The notes beneath the pieces were generated by a model that was given only the letters and a program-made list of their open reading frames with translations, did not search any database and was not told where the DNA came from. DNA of 64,000 nucleotides from Candidatus Amarolinea dominans (GTDB taxonomy: Bacteria > Chloroflexota > Anaerolineae > SSC4 > Amarolineaceae), in the NCBI GenBank assembly GCA_016719785.1, contig JADJYJ010000011.1, positions 62,001 to 126,000 of the forward strand. The letters run 5' to 3'. The position numbers were made by a program, and so were the translations under genes. Positions 43,234-54,139 of this stretch are shown one piece after another (the stretch's first letter is position 1; each line of letters begins with the position of its first letter).

Positions 43234-44474
43234 TCATTCTGATTGCTCATCCCCCTGCGATATGCCCGGCGATGAACCGGCATCGTCGCCCACGCCCAAC
43301 AGCAGGCCGGATTTTTGCGTGTGCAGCCAGGGCATGCCGACGAAATAGAGGCCGGAGTAGGCTGTCACCCGCGCTGTTGCAGCGGAAAGCCATCAGCGTC
43401 GGTCACGGGCAGCTTCACCAGGCCGAAGTCGAAGTTGTAGCCCGCCGCCCAGATCACCGTCGTGATTCCAGCCTCTTGCACGTCCAGTTCTGTGATGATC
43501 GGCTGGTCGTAGCCGTCTCGCAGCCCAACCCGTCGTTCCTCCGGCGCAGCCAACCCGTTGCGGGCAATATAGCTGTCAATCAGGCCGACACGCGGGCTTC
43601 GAGTTGGTCAGACTTGGCCAGGGATTCGTGCAGATCGGGCGCCATGCCGAGCCGGCCATCGCTTGCGCCCGTCAGGTGGCCTAACAGCGTCACGCCATCG
43701 CGGGCGAACTGGTGCAGGTTGAGATCGTGCCCGCCGCCCGCGCCGGAGACGTGCGGATTAGCTGCGAACCGCGCTTGGGGCGAGGGGAGCATGTCGGGCG
43801 TGCGGTCGAAGAAGCCAGCCAGGGTCAGCCACTCGTAGGTATCCTTGCCGCGATAGCGCCGCGGCGCACGGCCGGCGCCGCCCACGCTGTGGAAGACCCG
43901 CCGGCCGGCCTTGTGCAGCTCCTCGGCGATCTGGCAGCCCGACTGGCCGCTGCCGACCACGAGTACGGCGCCGGGCGGCAAGCTCGTCGGGTTGCGGTAA
44001 CCCTCGGAGTGCAGTTGCAGCACATCTGTCGGTAGTTCGGCCGCAAACGCGGGGATCTTGGCGCGCTGGAAGAGGCCAGTGGCGATCACCACGTTTTGCG
44101 CCGCGAAATCGCCTGCGGTCGTGCGCACCCGATAGCCGGGACGATCGGTCAGTGGCTCGACCGCGGTCACGTCCACCCCAAACGACACCGGCAGAGCGTG
44201 GCCGGCCACGTAGTGTTCGAAGGCAGCTACGATCTCATCGCGTGGCATGAACCCATCCCGGTCATCGCCGGCGTACTCCGCGCCCGGCAGCCGGAACGTC
44301 CAGTTGGGCGTCACCAGGGTGAAGCTGTCCCAACGTTGCCGCCAGGCGTGGCCGGACCGGTCGGCCTTCTCCAGGACGATGTGCTCGCGGCCGTGCTGCT
44401 TGAGCCAATAGCTGGTGGCCCAGCCCGGCCTGCCCGCCGCCCACGATGACGGTCTCGGCGCGTTTTGTGGTCAT
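43234..44474 (-). pseudogene. FAD/NADPH-dependent flavoprotein monooxygenase, three frameshifts
   Basis: From ATG 44474: AETVIVGGGQAGL (FAD GxGxxG). Then an extra G near 44420 shifts the frame to TSYWLKQHGREHIVLEKAD and DSFTLVTPNWTFRLPGAEY. The middle is intact: VVIATGLFQRAKIPAFA and VLVVGSGQSGCQIAEELHKAGR (NADPH site). A second shift near 43585 and a third near 43373 follow, with the C-terminus YSGLYFVGMPWLHTQKSGLLLGVGDDAGS in the last frame. All parts are well conserved, so the gene is either very recently broken or carries base-call errors. It resembles MSMEG_0569-type flavoproteins. Confidence 0.85.
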
Positions 44475-44510
44475 CTCAATCCCCAATTGAATGCCCATAC
44501 GACAGGTGCG

Positions 44511-45106
44511 TCACCGCAGGCTGCCATACGCCTCACGGAGGTGCGCCTCGACCTGCCGCCAGTCCTCGGCCACGTCGGTCGAATAGCCGCCCGTGATGCG
44601 GTCCACCCTTGCGGCCGCATCTGCTCGCTGCTCGGCCGAGCGGCGGATCGCCTCCGGCGGCGCGTCGAACAGCGCGGCGTGCAGCCGGGCGGAGTGGCGC
44701 GACCATCGGTTCGATGTCGCCTGTGTGGTTCGGCGCTTGCTTGCGTTCGAGCGCCAGCCGGCGGTGGACGACCCAATAATCCACCTCCAGAGCAGCCAGC
44801 GTGTGCGCGTCGGCTTGCAGGCCACGAGCACGGCGTGCCTTTTCGTAGAAGCGCTGCAGGTGCGCGGTGGCCCCCGGCACGTCGTTGTCTACCGGCGCAA
44901 AGGCGATGCTGGCCCGCACGATGTCAATGGCCGCCACGACCGCAGTCGGCAGCGCCATGCGGAACTGCTCGCGATTCATCTGCACCATCAGCCCGAAAAC
45001 GGCGGCCAATTGCGGTCATAGTATGCCCGCCAGCCGCCTCGAGATAGGCGACGCGCTCCGGGTCGAACGGCGGCTCTTGCGGCTTGAGAACGGTTTGCGC
45101 AGACAT
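44511..45106 (-). pseudogene. Uncharacterised protein, two frameshifts
   Basis: Pieces in order: MSAQTVLKPQEPPFDPERVAYLEAAG (ATG 45106), shift near 45025, then LAAVFGLMVQMNREQFRMALPTAVVAA and YEKARRARGLQADAHTLAALEVDYWVVHRRLAL. After a shift near 44700 comes LHAALFDAPPEAIRRSAEQRADAAARVDRI to WRQVEAHLREAYGSLR. The rebuilt protein would be about 197 residues, mostly helical and soluble. No family recognised. It lies within the NTF2/monooxygenase cluster on the same strand. Confidence 0.6.
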
Positions 45107-45364
45107 GGCTCGTACCTGAGTCGCCCATTGCAGGTGTATCCTCTCGAACAGATGAGGTGGCAGAAGTCGAAGTTGGCCCCACCTGGACTCCCCACAGCGA
45201 AACGATCGCAACCATCGCGGCGATCCGCAAGGCGCCCCAGATTCGCTCCCTGGCCGTGCTGCGCTTCCGGATGTCATGCCGGGTCGCCTCATCCATCCAA
45301 CTCGCCCGGATCATCGTATTCGTCCTTACGTACGTTAAAGTTACCTGCACGAGCCGCTATCCGA
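45107..45364. other. Gap with a doubtful membrane ORF
   Basis: A minus-strand frame starting at ATG 45317 could encode IRASWMDEATRHDIRKR followed by a hydrophobic stretch RIAAMVAIVSLWGVQVG, but it runs on into another gene's antisense frame and has no ribosome site. I see nothing else here. Confidence 0.3.
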
Positions 45365-45778
45365 TCAGCCCTGGGCCGCCGCGATGTGCTTGGCCGTGTC
45401 CGCATAGTGCCGCATCCGGACGACCTTGCCCGCGTCGTTGAGCGTCCACAAGTGGATCTCTTCGTCGCGATAGCGTCGGTCGGTTCCCCTCACATCGCAG
45501 GCGATCACAAACTCAACCGCCACCTGATTGCCGCCCGCCATCAACGACAGGATGCGCAGTTCGGTGACTTGAAGCAGGCTACCCATGACCTGGAAGAACT
45601 CCAGCGCGCCGGCTTTGTCGTGCCGAGCTTGCAGCCAGGGGACGCCCGCCTTCTGGGCGGTATTGTCGGCCCATTCCTCCCAGCGCACATCGTCGGCCAA
45701 GTGGCCCAGGATGGTCGGGATGTCGCCCTTACCGAATGCTTCGTAGATCGCGCCGATGGTTGCGAGATTGTCGCTCAT
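45365..45778 (-). CDS. NTF2/SnoaL-fold protein
   Basis: 137 residues, ATG 45778 with AGGAGAAAGG upstream. Cone-shaped NTF2 pattern: NLATIGAIYEAFGKGDIPTILGHLADDVRWEEW, ALEFFQVMGSLLQVTELRILSLMAGGNQVAVEFV, IHLWTLNDAGKVVRMRHYADTAKH. This fold includes ketosteroid isomerases, limonene epoxide hydrolases and polyketide cyclases; the catalytic residues vary and the substrate is unknown. First (most downstream) member of a seven-gene minus-strand array. Confidence 0.85.
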   Translation of the reverse strand: MSDNLATIGAIYEAFGKGDIPTILGHLADDVRWEEWADNTAQKAGVPWLQARHDKAGALEFFQVMGSLLQVTELRILSLMAGGNQVAVEFVIACDVRGTDRRYRDEEIHLWTLNDAGKVVRMRHYADTAKHIAAAQG

Positions 45779-45797
45779 GGAATACCTTTCTCCTGGG

Positions 45798-46223
45798 TCA
45801 CGCGGGTTGCGGCGCCGGCAGGTGGCCCAACTGCATCAGCAGCCCCAATCCGTCCGAATAGTTGTGCCCCTCGTCGGTCAGGCCATCGGCGTCGAAATGC
45901 CACACCTCGCACACGTCCAGCGAGAAGGACTTACCGCTGGCTGGGAACGCCAGCAGCGGGCCATCCTGGATGCCGACCGCGGAACTGGGCGATGACGTAG
46001 TCGCCGGCGTCAATGTAGCGGGCGTCAACGATGCGCATGTCCGATGACATGGCGAAGTGACTCTCCATCCAGCCTCGGAACTCGCCCCGGCTGTTCACAA
46101 CTTGGCGCGGCCGTGATCGGTGAAGCGTACCCGCTCAGCCACTGTCTGCTGGGACTGGTCAAGCCTCTTGGCGCTGAACGCCTGATGGGCGTTGCGCAGG
46201 GTCTTTATGTTCTTGCTTTCCAT
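45798..46223 (-). pseudogene. SnoaL-like ester cyclase, two frameshifts
   Basis: ATG 46223 after AAGGAGACCCAAC: MESKNIKTLRNAHQAFSAKR to RVRFTDHGRAKL then stop; a shift near 46095 gives VNSRGEFRGWMESHFAMSSDMRIVDARYIDAGDYVIAQF; a second shift near 45985 gives DGPLLAFPASGKSFSLDVCEVWHFDADGLTDEGHNYSD. Together they make a typical SnoaL-like polyketide cyclase of about 140 residues. Broken twice by single-base changes. Confidence 0.78.
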
Positions 46224-46251
46224 GTTGGGTCTCCTTGAATGGTGAAGTTCG

Positions 46252-46629
46252 CTATCCTCTGGAGGTCATGGCCTGCATGTTGCGCCCAACGACCTCCATC
46301 GTCTGTGCCCACGGCCCAATCGGGCTGAACTCGACATACTCGCAGCCGGCCTCCAGGACCGGCCGATGGCCCGGCGGCGCGTAGTAGGCATCGCCCGCGC
46401 TGTAGACCTCCTCCCGGTCGGCAAACCGAAAACGCATGCGGCCCTTCACGACATAACCCCAGTGCGGACACTGGCAGCGGTCGTCCGGCAGGCCGGCGAA
46501 CAGCGGCCCTGGGTCGGCCTCCTGCCGTGTCTCGCCACGTTCAATGATCATGCCACCCCATTCGACATGGCGGATCGTCACAGATGGGATCTCAACGTCA
46601 ATCGGGAAATCATTCAGTGTGCCACGCAT
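46252..46629 (-). CDS. Cupin-domain protein
   Basis: 125 residues from ATG 46629 with TGGAGG upstream. One cupin barrel is visible: CPHWGYVVKGRMRFRF (motif 1, with His and Gly positions partly kept) and YSAGDAYYAPPGHRPVLEAG (motif 2). Often metal-binding dioxygenases or sugar-binding sensors; here it lies between NTF2-fold genes. Only some of the metal-ligand His are present, so a non-enzymatic binding role is possible. Confidence 0.75.
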   Translation of the reverse strand: MRGTLNDFPIDVEIPSVTIRHVEWGGMIIERGETRQEADPGPLFAGLPDDRCQCPHWGYVVKGRMRFRFADREEVYSAGDAYYAPPGHRPVLEAGCEYVEFSPIGPWAQTMEVVGRNMQAMTSRG

Positions 46630-46659
46630 CGTTTGCCTCCAGTAGTATGAGTCGAACTC

Positions 46660-47061
46660 TCAGAACGGATAGGCCGTTGCGTCGTCAAGGCCGATGTAGT
46701 CGACAACTTTCTCGTTGCGCAACGTCCAGATGTGCACCAAGAGGACATCAAAGGGTCTCCCGGTCTGCCTGACCAGGCCGTTCCACTTGATGAGCACGAC
46801 CACTTTGCTGTCTTGTGCGACAATTTCGAAGGGATTGAACCCGCGCACCTCTACGGCTTCATTGAGGGCCCTAAAGAACTCCACGATCTCCGCATGACCG
46901 CGGCAGGGTTTGCCCCATTGACCGGGAAAACGGCCTTGCCCATACGGATTGATCCAGGTGGCATTCTCGTCGACATAGGCGAGAACGGCTGGAACGTCGC
47001 CGCGCCCAAACGCTTCGTAGACCTTCTGAATGACCTGCACGTTCGTCTCGACTGTTGACAT
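46660..47061 (-). CDS. NTF2/SnoaL-fold protein
   Basis: 133 residues with AAAGGAGAACAATTCCT before ATG 47061. Pattern: TNVQVIQKVYEAFGRGDVPAVLAYVDENATWINPY, GHAEIVEFFRALNEAVEVRGFNPFEIVAQDSKVVVLIKWNG, VHIWTLRNEKVVDYIGLDD. Same subgroup as the protein at 45365-45778 (AFGxGDxPxxL). Substrate unknown. Confidence 0.86.
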   Translation of the reverse strand: MSTVETNVQVIQKVYEAFGRGDVPAVLAYVDENATWINPYGQGRFPGQWGKPCRGHAEIVEFFRALNEAVEVRGFNPFEIVAQDSKVVVLIKWNGLVRQTGRPFDVLLVHIWTLRNEKVVDYIGLDDATAYPF

Positions 47062-47120
47062 AGGAATTGTTCTCCTTTCCTAGAGTTGGTAGCTGACAGA
47101 TTGGTAGATTGGCAAAATGG

Positions 47121-47233
47121 TCAGAGCCATTGTCGGCCGATTGCCCGCAGGAGGCCCGCCACATCCCAGATGAAGTCCGCTTTTGTGATCTGGCCATCGT
47201 GCAGGGTGAAAGTTGAGACCCCGCGCACCATCA
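47121..47233 (-). pseudogene. Truncated 3' copy of an ester-cyclase gene
   Basis: The frame reads VMVRGVSTFTLHDGQITKAD then FIWDVAGLLRAIGRQWL to a TGA at 47121-47123. Over about 100 bases it is roughly 92% identical to the 3' end of the gene at 47794-48228. It is a tandem-duplication remnant with everything before this part missing. Confidence 0.82.
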
Positions 47234-47242
47234 CGCGGACTG

Positions 47243-47650
47243 CTACCCCGGGATGAGCCCGAGCTGCTGGAGCATGCCGAGCATGTCGCTGACTTCCCGG
47301 CGCTCCGCAATTTTTCCGTTCACCACGGTGTCAATCACGATGGACTCGTTTTGGAAGGACCGTCCCGTGGGCGGAATGCCGTTGAGCGTCCCCGTGTGCG
47401 TTCCGCTCCATGCCACCCGACTCACGACCTTATTGCCGTCCTCGAACTGCTCCAGGACGGTCTCGTGAAGGTCGGCAAACCCGGCGAGAAAGGCAGAGCC
47501 GAGCTGTTTGTAGCCCGCGAGATCCAGCGGCCCTGGCGCACTGGTCGTGTAGACGACAAGATCCTCGCTGAAGAGTGGCATACACCCCTCCACATCGTGT
47601 TGATTGCCATACGTTTCGAAGAACTTGAGCGAGACGGATTTGTTGGACAT
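47243..47650 (-). CDS. SnoaL-like ester cyclase / NTF2-fold protein
   Basis: 135 residues, GGAGGCATTCC before ATG 47650. Pattern: KFFETYGNQHDVEGCMPLFSEDLVVYT, LGSAFLAGFADLHETVLEQFEDGNKVVSRVAWSGTH and GIPPTGRSFQNESIVIDTVVNGKI. The GTHTGxLxGIPPTGR phrase is typical of the ester cyclase (DUF4440/SnoaL) group. Enzyme or binding protein of unknown substrate. Confidence 0.86.
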   Translation of the reverse strand: MSNKSVSLKFFETYGNQHDVEGCMPLFSEDLVVYTTSAPGPLDLAGYKQLGSAFLAGFADLHETVLEQFEDGNKVVSRVAWSGTHTGTLNGIPPTGRSFQNESIVIDTVVNGKIAERREVSDMLGMLQQLGLIPG

Positions 47651-47793
47651 GGAATGCCTCCTGAATTGGTAACTTGGTAACTTGGTGGATCGGTAACGGT
47701 CACTAATGTGCTGGCCGATCGCTCAGACACCTTGAGTCTACTGCTTCCGGCTGGTCAATCACCAGACCGAAAGCTGCTCACTTTTTGCTCACT

Positions 47794-48228
47794 TCACAGC
47801 TCTGGCAGCAGGCCAATGGCCCGCAGGAGGCCTGCCACATCCCAGATGAAGTCCGCTTTTGTGATCTGGCCCTCTTGCAGGGTGAAGGTTGAGACCCCGC
47901 GCACCGTCACGTGGCGGCCGCTGGCCGGGATGTTCATCAGCGTGCCCAGATGGGTTCCTCGCGCAGTCCAGAGCGCCACGGCGCGTTCCCCCGCGACGAT
48001 CAAGTCACTCAGCGTGAAGGTCACATCGGGGATCGCCTGGAAGTAACCCGCCAGCGCCCGGCGGATGCCTGCGCGACCCTGCTGCGGCTGGGCCAGGGCC
48101 ACATCGTTATTCACACAATCGGGGGCGAAGAAGGCCGCAGCCAGATCGAGATCATGGGTGTTCCAGGCCGCGATGAGGTCTGTCACTAAACGCTCGCCCG
48201 GCATGGTCGCGCTTGCCTGGACCGACAT
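47794..48228 (-). CDS. SnoaL-like ester cyclase
   Basis: 144 residues, GGGAGCGTCTAC before ATG 48228. Pattern: LVTDLIAAWNTHDLDLAAAFFAPDCVNND, RALAGYFQAIPDVTFTLSDLIVAGERAVALWTARGTHLGTL and NIPASGRHVTVRGVSTF. It ends IWDVAGLLRAIGLLPEL. Paralogue of the next gene (48434-48868), sharing the same ending, and parent of the fragment at 47121-47233. Confidence 0.88.
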   Translation of the reverse strand: MSVQASATMPGERLVTDLIAAWNTHDLDLAAAFFAPDCVNNDVALAQPQQGRAGIRRALAGYFQAIPDVTFTLSDLIVAGERAVALWTARGTHLGTLMNIPASGRHVTVRGVSTFTLQEGQITKADFIWDVAGLLRAIGLLPEL

Positions 48229-48371
48229 GTAGACGCTCCCTGAATGAGATCATCGAGCCGCGCTCGGCAGCGATGGACTGATCTTACGCCCGAACGTTGC
48301 TCATTCACCAGATCATTTTTTGTTCACTTGGCGCTCATTTGCGCGCCCCGGCCGGCCGCCGAATGGGGAAA

Positions 48372-48409
48372 CAAAAGTGCGGCTGCCATCAACGGCAACC
48401 GCACTTTTG
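48372..48409 (-). terminator. Intrinsic terminator after the regulator/ester-cyclase pair
   Basis: CAAAAGTGCGG pairs with CCGCACTTTTG, with an inner GCC/GGC. On the minus strand it is followed by a TTTTGTTTC tail and lies 25 bp after the stop of the gene at 48434-48868. Confidence 0.82.
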
Positions 48410-48433
48410 CAAGGGGGCCTTCTGAACAGGGGG

Positions 48434-48868
48434 TTAGAGTTCCGGCAACAGTCCGATCTCTCGCAGCAGCCCGGCCACATCCCAGATGTAGGTCGCTCGC
48501 AAGAGCTTGCCCGTTCGGAACGTCAGGAGTGAGGCGCCGCGCACGGTGATGCGCCGTCCCGTGCTGGGGATGTTCATCAACGGGCCGCTATGGGTGGCGT
48601 GCGCCCGCCATACCTGGACGACGCGCTCGCCCTGAATGACGGCATCCTCCACCGTGAAATGGATGTCGGGGAACGCCGCCAGGTAGGCCGCCACCGAGGC
48701 GGCCATCCCCTCCGGCCCGCGGTGCGGCGCGGCTTCACCGATGTTCTCCCCCTCGTAATCCGCCGCGCAAAGCGCCGCCACGCGCTGGGGATCGTGCGAA
48801 TTCCAGGCGTCGGTCAATTGCGCGGCCAGACGCGCAAGCGTTTCATGGCGGTCGTCCTGATCCGGCAT
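48434..48868 (-). CDS. SnoaL-like ester cyclase
   Basis: 144 residues, AAAGGAGGATTCG before ATG 48868. Pattern: LAAQLTDAWNSHDPQRVAALCAADYEGENIG, VAAYLAAFPDIHFTVEDAVIQGERVVQVWRAHATHSGPL, NIPSTGRRITVRGASLLTF, ending IWDVAGLLREIGLLPEL. Located 19 bp after the ATPase regulator and before a terminator, so these two form one transcript; the regulator may sense or control the NTF2 array. Confidence 0.88.
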   Translation of the reverse strand: MPDQDDRHETLARLAAQLTDAWNSHDPQRVAALCAADYEGENIGEAAPHRGPEGMAASVAAYLAAFPDIHFTVEDAVIQGERVVQVWRAHATHSGPLMNIPSTGRRITVRGASLLTFRTGKLLRATYIWDVAGLLREIGLLPEL

Positions 48869-48887
48869 CGAATCCTCCTTTGTCCTT

Positions 48888-50972
<2,085 letters not shown>

Positions 50973-51040
50973 CGCTCACCTCACGTGGATACAAAAAGCA
51001 CAGAACAACGGCGCAATTGTACCATAAATATGGACTGGTC

Positions 51041-51106
51041 GTAACTGCTCAGGCGGCCCCTCCGGGCGCTATCGAGACCATTCTCACTGCCTGGCTGAGC
51101 AGTTAC
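51041..51106. repeat. 12-bp inverted repeat element (GTAACTGCTCAG / CTGAGCAGTTAC)
   Basis: Bases 51041-51052 and 51095-51106 are perfect inverted copies around a 42-bp GC-rich centre. It ends 2 bp from the stop of the radical SAM gene. It resembles a small dispersed palindromic element and lacks a T-run that would make it a clear terminator. Confidence 0.7.
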
Positions 51107-51108
51107 CC

Positions 51109-52584
51109 CTAGCCTCGCAGTCGAATATAGTGCCTGGTCAGCTTGAACAACTCGGTCGGGTGCATTCTGATCGGATGCACGCGGCGGTAGATCGCGTAGC
51201 CCTTATGCAGCTTGTGGACCCACCAGAAGAGGGTATCGGTCACGAGGTTGTGCGGCAGATTGATGAGCCGGCGGATGAGCGGCTCCAGCCGCGGCCATTC
51301 GACGCCGATGCCGAACAACCGCTGCAAGTGCTCGACGCGCGTCTTGGCCTCCTTGCTCTCGAAGGTCAGGATGGAGCGTTCCCAGGCGACCTCGCTAAAA
51401 TCGTCCAGCGTGCCGGGCACCAGCCCCTTGTCGCGGGCAAATTTACCCAGTTCCGTGCCCGGATAGGGCTGGAAGAGAAACGCGTGGGCGTAGCTGATCT
51501 GCGCCTCTCTGTTGAGGTGCATCGTCGCGAAGTCATCTTCGAGCGTGCTGGTGGGTAGCCCCAGGATATTGGTGGCGGTGACGTGCATTCCGGTCTCGCG
51601 CACCAGGCGGCCGGCGGTCACGATCTCCTCGCGGGTCATCCGCCGGTGGAGCAGTTCGGTGCGGATGCGGTCGTCGGCCGACTCGATGCCCATGCTCACG
51701 GTATGGCAGCCGGCCTGCCTGAGCAAGGTCAGCAGTTCGGGCTGTTTGACCACCAGGCTGGCCTGCACGTTGCAGAAAAAGGGCAGGCCGACGGCAGCCG
51801 GCCATTTTTCAGCCAACTCCTTGAGCCAGACTTTGTCCACGATGAAGAGATCATCCACGAACACCACATGTTCCAGCGGCCACCGGGCACGCACCGTCTG
51901 CACCTCACCGATCACATCGTCTACCGTGCGGCGGTAGTGCCGGCGCTCACGCGGATACAGTTCGTGGAGCGCGTGGTTGAAACAATAGCTACAGTTGAAC
52001 GGGCAGCCGCGCGAGGTGATGAAGTGCTTGATGGCGCTCTGCGCGAGCTGGGGATGGCGATCATAGACCAGGGCGCGATCGGGGGTGGGCAGGGTCGAAA
52101 GCTCGCGCACCAGCGGCCGCACCGGCGATTTGACGATATGCCCGTCCAGCTTGAACCACCAGTTCGACATCTCGGGGCCGAGCGCGCCCTGGGCCAGGCA
52201 GTCGGCCAGATCGAGCAGCGCGCCCTCACCCTCGCCGCGGCAGACGCCATCCACCCCCGGCTCTTCGATCATCTGGGAGAAGAAGGTGGGGTGCGGGCCG
52301 CCGAAAGCCGAGAAGATCGGCTGCTTGCCCGCGGCGCTGCGGATCGGGGCGAGCGCGGCGCGCAACTGCTGGTTCAACGCCAGATACCCCGCCTGCGAGC
52401 CGGTCATCACGCTGTAGGCCAGGATATCGGGCTGGTAGCTGACGGCCCGCGCCACCGGGTCTTCCTCGGTCGCCACGGTGAGCGCCACCTCATGCCCGGC
52501 CTGCTTCAGCACCGCCGAGAGCGACATGATGCCCTGGGGTTCGTAACTCAGTTCCTGGGAGACAAATAGAATCCGTGAAGTCAT
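51109..52584 (-). CDS. B12-binding radical SAM protein
   Basis: 491 residues from ATG 52584; starts at 52608 or 52686 are possible, but the conserved cobalamin-binding domain begins with MTSRILFVSQELSYEPQG. The N-terminal domain (1-150) shows the B12 fold: LSAVLKQAGHEVALTVA, FGGPHPTFFSQMIEEPGVDGVCRGEGE. The radical SAM domain has C-x3-C-x2-C in ITSRGCPFNCSYCFNHAL, then VVFVDDLFIVDK and GIESADDRIRTELLHRRMTREEI. Such enzymes often methylate or rearrange lipids or natural products. The upstream UPF0104 gene (52619-53602) is in the same operon, pointing to membrane-lipid or glycolipid chemistry. Confidence 0.9.
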   Translation of the reverse strand: MTSRILFVSQELSYEPQGIMSLSAVLKQAGHEVALTVATEEDPVARAVSYQPDILAYSVMTGSQAGYLALNQQLRAALAPIRSAAGKQPIFSAFGGPHPTFFSQMIEEPGVDGVCRGEGEGALLDLADCLAQGALGPEMSNWWFKLDGHIVKSPVRPLVRELSTLPTPDRALVYDRHPQLAQSAIKHFITSRGCPFNCSYCFNHALHELYPRERRHYRRTVDDVIGEVQTVRARWPLEHVVFVDDLFIVDKVWLKELAEKWPAAVGLPFFCNVQASLVVKQPELLTLLRQAGCHTVSMGIESADDRIRTELLHRRMTREEIVTAGRLVRETGMHVTATNILGLPTSTLEDDFATMHLNREAQISYAHAFLFQPYPGTELGKFARDKGLVPGTLDDFSEVAWERSILTFESKEAKTRVEHLQRLFGIGVEWPRLEPLIRRLINLPHNLVTDTLFWWVHKLHKGYAIYRRVHPIRMHPTELFKLTRHYIRLRG

Positions 52585-52618
52585 TCTCTGTAATCCTCTT
52601 TCTTCCATACACACGTCG

Positions 52619-53602
52619 CTAAATTCCCGATACAGAAGGGCCAGAGGCTCTTGTGGCGCGCCGGGTGCGTAACCAGAAGAGACCACCGGGCAGGCTGGCG
52701 AGCAGCTGCGTCAATTGCATGAGCAGCGAGACAGCCAGCGCGTGGTCGGCGCTCACCCCTATCGGGACATAGAAGAAGGGATAGGCCGCCTGGCTGACGC
52801 CGAGGCCGCCGATGGAGATCGGGAGCGTCATGACCAGCGCGATCAACGGGTTGAACAAGAAGATGGCAAGCAGCGGCATCTGGCCACCCATGGCCTGCGA
52901 GACGAGCCAGTTGACCAGCGCCGTGCACAGGAGGCCGAGGACGGCAATCCCAAACGCGATCCCCACGGCCCGCAAGCGGAAGCGGTAAGCGTCCAGGGCC
53001 TGCGAAACGTGGCCCCATGTCCGCGCCAATGGCGCGAGAGGGCGCCAGCCGAAAAGCCGCGTGATGAGTGCGCGCAGCCGCCGGCTGAGCAGCATCGCCA
53101 GCACCAGCGCGGACGCTAACGCCGCCAGGAGGGCTACCCCTTCCATCTGGCGCAGATCCTGGCGCCCGACCAGGTTCACGGCAATGATGCCGGCGATGGC
53201 AGCTGAACTCATATAGGCCAGGAAACCCACGATGCGGTCCACCAGCACGGAGATCGCCGCGTCAGCCGGGCGGTCAGTGAGACGGGCTAACCCATACCCG
53301 CGCATGACGTCACCGCCGAGGTTGGCTGAGGGCAGGAAGTTGTTGAAGAAGAAACCGATGAATTGGAACTCGAGCAGCCTCGCAAAGGGGATGACGACCC
53401 CCTGGGCTCGCAACAGCACGTGCCATTTCGCGCCGTTGACGATCATGGCTAACACGAAGACCAGCAGCGCGGCCAGGAGGTACCCGGGGCGCGCCGAAGC
53501 AAGCTGGCTGCCCACCTCAGCGAGCGGCACGCGGCTGAATGTCCACGCGATCAATCCAACGCTGATCACGATTTTCAGTACGGTGATGGCCGTGGTTCTC
53601 AT
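52619..53602 (-). CDS. Lysylphosphatidylglycerol synthase transmembrane (UPF0104/AglD-like) protein
   Basis: 327 residues with about eight membrane helices. Family phrases: AMIVNGAKWHVLLRAQG, LEFQFIGFFFNNFLPSANLGGDVMRGYGLARLT (the conserved NN-x-LP-x-x-x-GGDxxR block), SVLVDRIVGFLAY and LPISIGGLGVSQAAYPFFYVPIG (GGxGxxE-like). These are flippase-like or lipid-modifying membrane proteins in glycolipid and hopanoid pathways. Partner of the radical SAM gene 34 bp downstream. Confidence 0.9.
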   Translation of the reverse strand: MRTTAITVLKIVISVGLIAWTFSRVPLAEVGSQLASARPGYLLAALLVFVLAMIVNGAKWHVLLRAQGVVIPFARLLEFQFIGFFFNNFLPSANLGGDVMRGYGLARLTDRPADAAISVLVDRIVGFLAYMSSAAIAGIIAVNLVGRQDLRQMEGVALLAALASALVLAMLLSRRLRALITRLFGWRPLAPLARTWGHVSQALDAYRFRLRAVGIAFGIAVLGLLCTALVNWLVSQAMGGQMPLLAIFLFNPLIALVMTLPISIGGLGVSQAAYPFFYVPIGVSADHALAVSLLMQLTQLLASLPGGLFWLRTRRATRASGPSVSGI

Positions 53603-53661
53603 CTCTCACATCCATGAAGAATCGGGGGATCTCTACTGACGCCCTCACTTCGACCGGCTGT

Positions 53662-53895
53662 CTACAGCCAGCGCCCATCGGTGTCAAACACGTGCCGGCG
53701 CGCGATTGACACGGCGCGCTTCTGCGACCAAGCCATGTCCCACACTGCGTGGCGATCGTGCCTGATAGCGTAATCGTACCAGCCCAAGAGACGCGACCAC
53801 GCTTCCAACACTGCCAATAGCGCGAGCACACCATCACGCGTCTCTTGAATAATAGCTGTTCCGGCATTGTACCATGCCTTGCGCCATCGAGACAA
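53662..53895 (-). CDS. Possible short ORF or gene remnant
   Basis: 77 residues with plausible composition (ISRWRKAWYNAGTAI, LLAVLEAWSRLLGWYDYAIRHDRHAVWDM), located just before the UPF0104 gene on the same strand. The ending RHDRHAVWDMAWSQKRAV is reminiscent of C-termini of membrane glycosyltransferases. If so, most of that gene is missing and the region 53896-54133 is its decayed body. No family assignment. Confidence 0.35.
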   Translation of the reverse strand: MSRWRKAWYNAGTAIIQETRDGVLALLAVLEAWSRLLGWYDYAIRHDRHAVWDMAWSQKRAVSIARRHVFDTDGRWL

Positions 53896-54139
53896 TTCGG
53901 CTGGCTGAACCGGGGTATCAATTTCTGGTCTCGAAACGCAGTCCGCCGAATTGCTCGGCCGTGTACGAAATCAAACAAATCCGTTCTTCTTGATCCGGGG
54001 CAATGCCCGACGACGGGCTTTCTGTCTGCCGGCGCAGATACTGGAGCAGTGCTCTCCTCCATTGCCTGGGGTGACCGGCCACGCCCGCGCGCCGTCCAAC
54101 GAGCGTAGATAAGACAACCTTCAATTCAGGAGTATGAAA

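Noticed and set aside
53845..54124. Overlapping frames on both strands before the redoxin gene
   Set aside because: Neither frame has a family pattern; a decayed glycosyltransferase is possible but cannot be shown.
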